Positions 5,634-6,124 of a stretch of DNA of 6,124 nucleotides are shown here, piece by piece (position 1 is the stretch's first letter; each line of letters opens with the position of its first letter). This stretch comes from Methanothrix sp. (GTDB taxonomy: Archaea > Halobacteriota > Methanosarcinia > Methanotrichales > Methanotrichaceae): positions 1 to 6,124 of the forward strand of contig JAQVZT010000161.1 of the NCBI GenBank assembly GCA_028708055.1, given 5' to 3'. A program made the position numbers and the translations under genes. The notes beneath the pieces were generated by a model, which worked only from the letters and a program-made list of their open reading frames with translations, ran no database searches and was not told the DNA's origin.

Positions 5634-5655
5634 TTGCGGAAGATAATTGCCGCAA
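5634..5655. repeat. Inverted repeat upstream of the winged-helix gene
   Basis: TTGCGG (5634-5639) and CCGCAA (5650-5655) form 6-bp inverted arms with a ten-base spacer. The right arm is part of TTGCCGCAA (5647-5655), identical to the copy in the tRNA-Cys/cysS promoter at 3795-3803. It lies about ten bases before the TATA-like box of this gene, where a bound protein could affect promoter recognition. Confidence 0.4.
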
Positions 5656-5663
5656 TAACAGGC

Positions 5664-5675
5664 TTAATAATATAT
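5664..5675 (+). promoter_or_regulatory. TATA-box-like element of the winged-helix gene
   Basis: TTAATAATATAT is A/T-rich in a mixed background. A start about 25 bases downstream would fall around 5692-5700, just before the ATG at 5706, giving a short leader. Sequence-only call. Confidence 0.4.
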
Positions 5676-5694
5676 GGGATGATAGACGATGGCA

Positions 5695-5699
5695 GGTGA
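5695..5699 (+). promoter_or_regulatory. Ribosome binding site pointing to ATG 5706
   Basis: GGTGA matches the archaeal anti-Shine-Dalgarno region and sits six bases before the ATG at 5706. That ATG is followed by only ten codons before TGA (5736-5738) and is in a different frame from the winged-helix body, which is why the start of that gene is in doubt. Confidence 0.5.
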
Positions 5700-5763
5700 A
5701 CTGTAATGAGGGATCTACTTTGCAAAAACCAAAAATGAACCGACCAGCACAAAGATAGAGCAC

Positions 5764-5985
5764 TTGCCGCCATCGGCAAAGCTTGTCTTCAAAGTGCTGG
5801 AATCAGGGAGCCTTCTCACGCAAAAGGATATCGTCGCTAAAACATATCTTCCAGCGAGAACTGTCAGGTACGCCCTGAACCGATTGAAGGAGCAACATGT
5901 CCTTCAAGAGCGCTTCTATTTCCAGGATGCGCGCCAGAGCCTCTATGGACTGAATCCGGAACCCCTGGAGGTGGTGGCAGAGTAA
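5764..5985 (+). CDS. Small winged-helix (MarR-like) DNA-binding regulator, start uncertain
   Basis: The 73 residues from TTG 5764 are one winged-helix domain: LPPSAKLVFKVLES helix, SLLTQKDIVAKT (second helix), LPARTVRYALNRLKEQ (recognition helix, about 29-44), and a wing with VLQERFYFQDARQSLYGL (47-63). This pattern matches a small archaeal regulator family whose members, as I recall, carry a short charged N-terminal extension. Such an extension is present in frame upstream (codons from 5710, including AKTKNEPTSTKIEH) but has no ATG, GTG or TTG start. The good ribosome binding site and ATG (5706) are one base out of frame. Removing one G of the GGG at 5710-5712 would join them. So either TTG 5764 is used, or the gene is frameshifted (mutation, sequencing error, or +1 shift). 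It may regulate its own and neighbouring promoters; that is inference. Confidence 0.78.
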   Translation: MPPSAKLVFKVLESGSLLTQKDIVAKTYLPARTVRYALNRLKEQHVLQERFYFQDARQSLYGLNPEPLEVVAE

Positions 5986-6003
5986 ATGGCGATGCCATAT
6001 TTA

Positions 6004-6023
6004 GATTTGGGTCTATCCAAATC
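6004..6023 (+). other. Perfect short inverted repeat after the winged-helix gene
   Basis: GATTTGG (6004-6010) and CCAAATC (6017-6023) are perfect 7-bp arms around a six-base loop. The repeat sits between the regulator's stop and the next possible start. It could be an operator near the promoter of the downstream gene (ATATTTAG lies at 5997-6004) or a 3'-end hairpin. A smaller palindrome, ATGGC-GAT-GCCAT, lies just before at 5986-5998. Confidence 0.4.
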
Positions 6024-6056
6024 ACGTTCAGCCAGTGTGCTAAAATAGTGGAATAC

Positions 6057-6124
6057 ATGAAGTTCAGGCCCGTGTGTCAGGGCCCGATCGCAGGCCTCCT
6101 CGGCAAGCAGCATATACAGTGGGG
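6057..6124 (+). CDS. Possible start of a further gene, cut by the window edge
   Basis: A frame opens at ATG 6057 and runs 22 codons to the window end without a stop, beginning MKFRPVCQGPIAGLL. GTGGA at 6048-6052 is a weak ribosome-binding-site candidate, and an in-frame TAG at 6045-6047 shows that the frame cannot extend far upstream. It is too short to recognise a family. The chance of an open frame this long is high, so the call is tentative. Confidence 0.3.
   Translation, partial: MKFRPVCQGPIAGLLGKQHIQW

Larger units (their letters stand above)
5345..5705. other. Intergenic region between cysS and the winged-helix gene
   Basis: About 360 bases without a convincing gene. A 66-codon frame from TTG at 5404 has no ribosome binding site and a composition (Trp/Leu/Ile/Ser mixture with no pattern) that I take as chance. 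The region holds the post-cysS hairpin, the T-rich tracts, a TATA-like TTATTTAATAAT at 5547-5558 with no gene at the right distance, two copies of AGATAATTGC (5586-5595 and 5641-5650), a TTGCCGCAA motif at 5647-5655, and the promoter of the next gene. The unassigned TATA-like box could drive a small RNA, but I see no structure that supports one. Confidence 0.6.

Noticed and set aside
1..6124. CRISPR array, insertion sequence or integration site
   Set aside because: I saw no regularly spaced repeats, transposase-like frame, terminal inverted repeats with target duplications, or duplicated tRNA 3' end.

Overview
The window looks archaeal and most probably methanogen-derived (Methanosarcinia; a Methanothrix-like organism is my best guess). 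The reasons are a gas-vesicle operon with archaeal-type GvpH/K/F-L/J-M genes, Shine-Dalgarno signals of the GGAGG/GGTGA type, A/T-rich TATA-like promoter boxes, a tRNA gene with no encoded CCA, and a one-domain winged-helix regulator of a type I recall from methanogens. The taxonomic guess is inference; no marker gene is present.

Left part (1-2511, + strand): the distal end of a gas-vesicle (gvp) operon. Its genes are a small zinc-ribbon protein, a GvpH-like Hsp20-domain protein, GvpK, GvpF/L, and a GvpJ/M-type shell protein that carries an unusual C-terminal GRAM/PH-like domain. The genes are packed within 0-16 bases of each other, or overlap as ATGA, and so form one transcription unit. The main shell gene gvpA is not in the window and presumably lies upstream.

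Middle (2391-3684, - strand): a convergent two-gene unit made of a biotin-synthase-like radical SAM protein and a small unknown protein whose frame runs antisense into the end of the gvp operon. The radical SAM gene appears to have an in-frame TAA at codon 21. The 20 codons before it, with their own ribosome binding site, look like the true N-terminus, so the gene is either interrupted or re-initiated at a TTG just after the stop.

Right-middle (3751-5510, + strand): a promoter, a paired inverted repeat, a tRNA-Cys(GCA) gene, and cysteinyl-tRNA synthetase (cysS) starting only two bases after the tRNA. The tRNA and the enzyme that charges it seem to share one transcript. Processing of the tRNA 3' end would itself create an almost leaderless cysS mRNA. 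The tRNA is atypical (C at the discriminator position, weak D stem), and the synthetase has Asp in place of one of the usual zinc-binding Cys residues.

Right end (5511-6124): an A/T-rich intergenic stretch with repeated short motifs. One of these, TTGCCGCAA, also occurs in the tRNA-Cys/cysS promoter. It is followed by a small winged-helix regulator whose best ribosome-binding site and ATG are out of frame with its body, and by the first codons of a possible further gene cut by the window edge.
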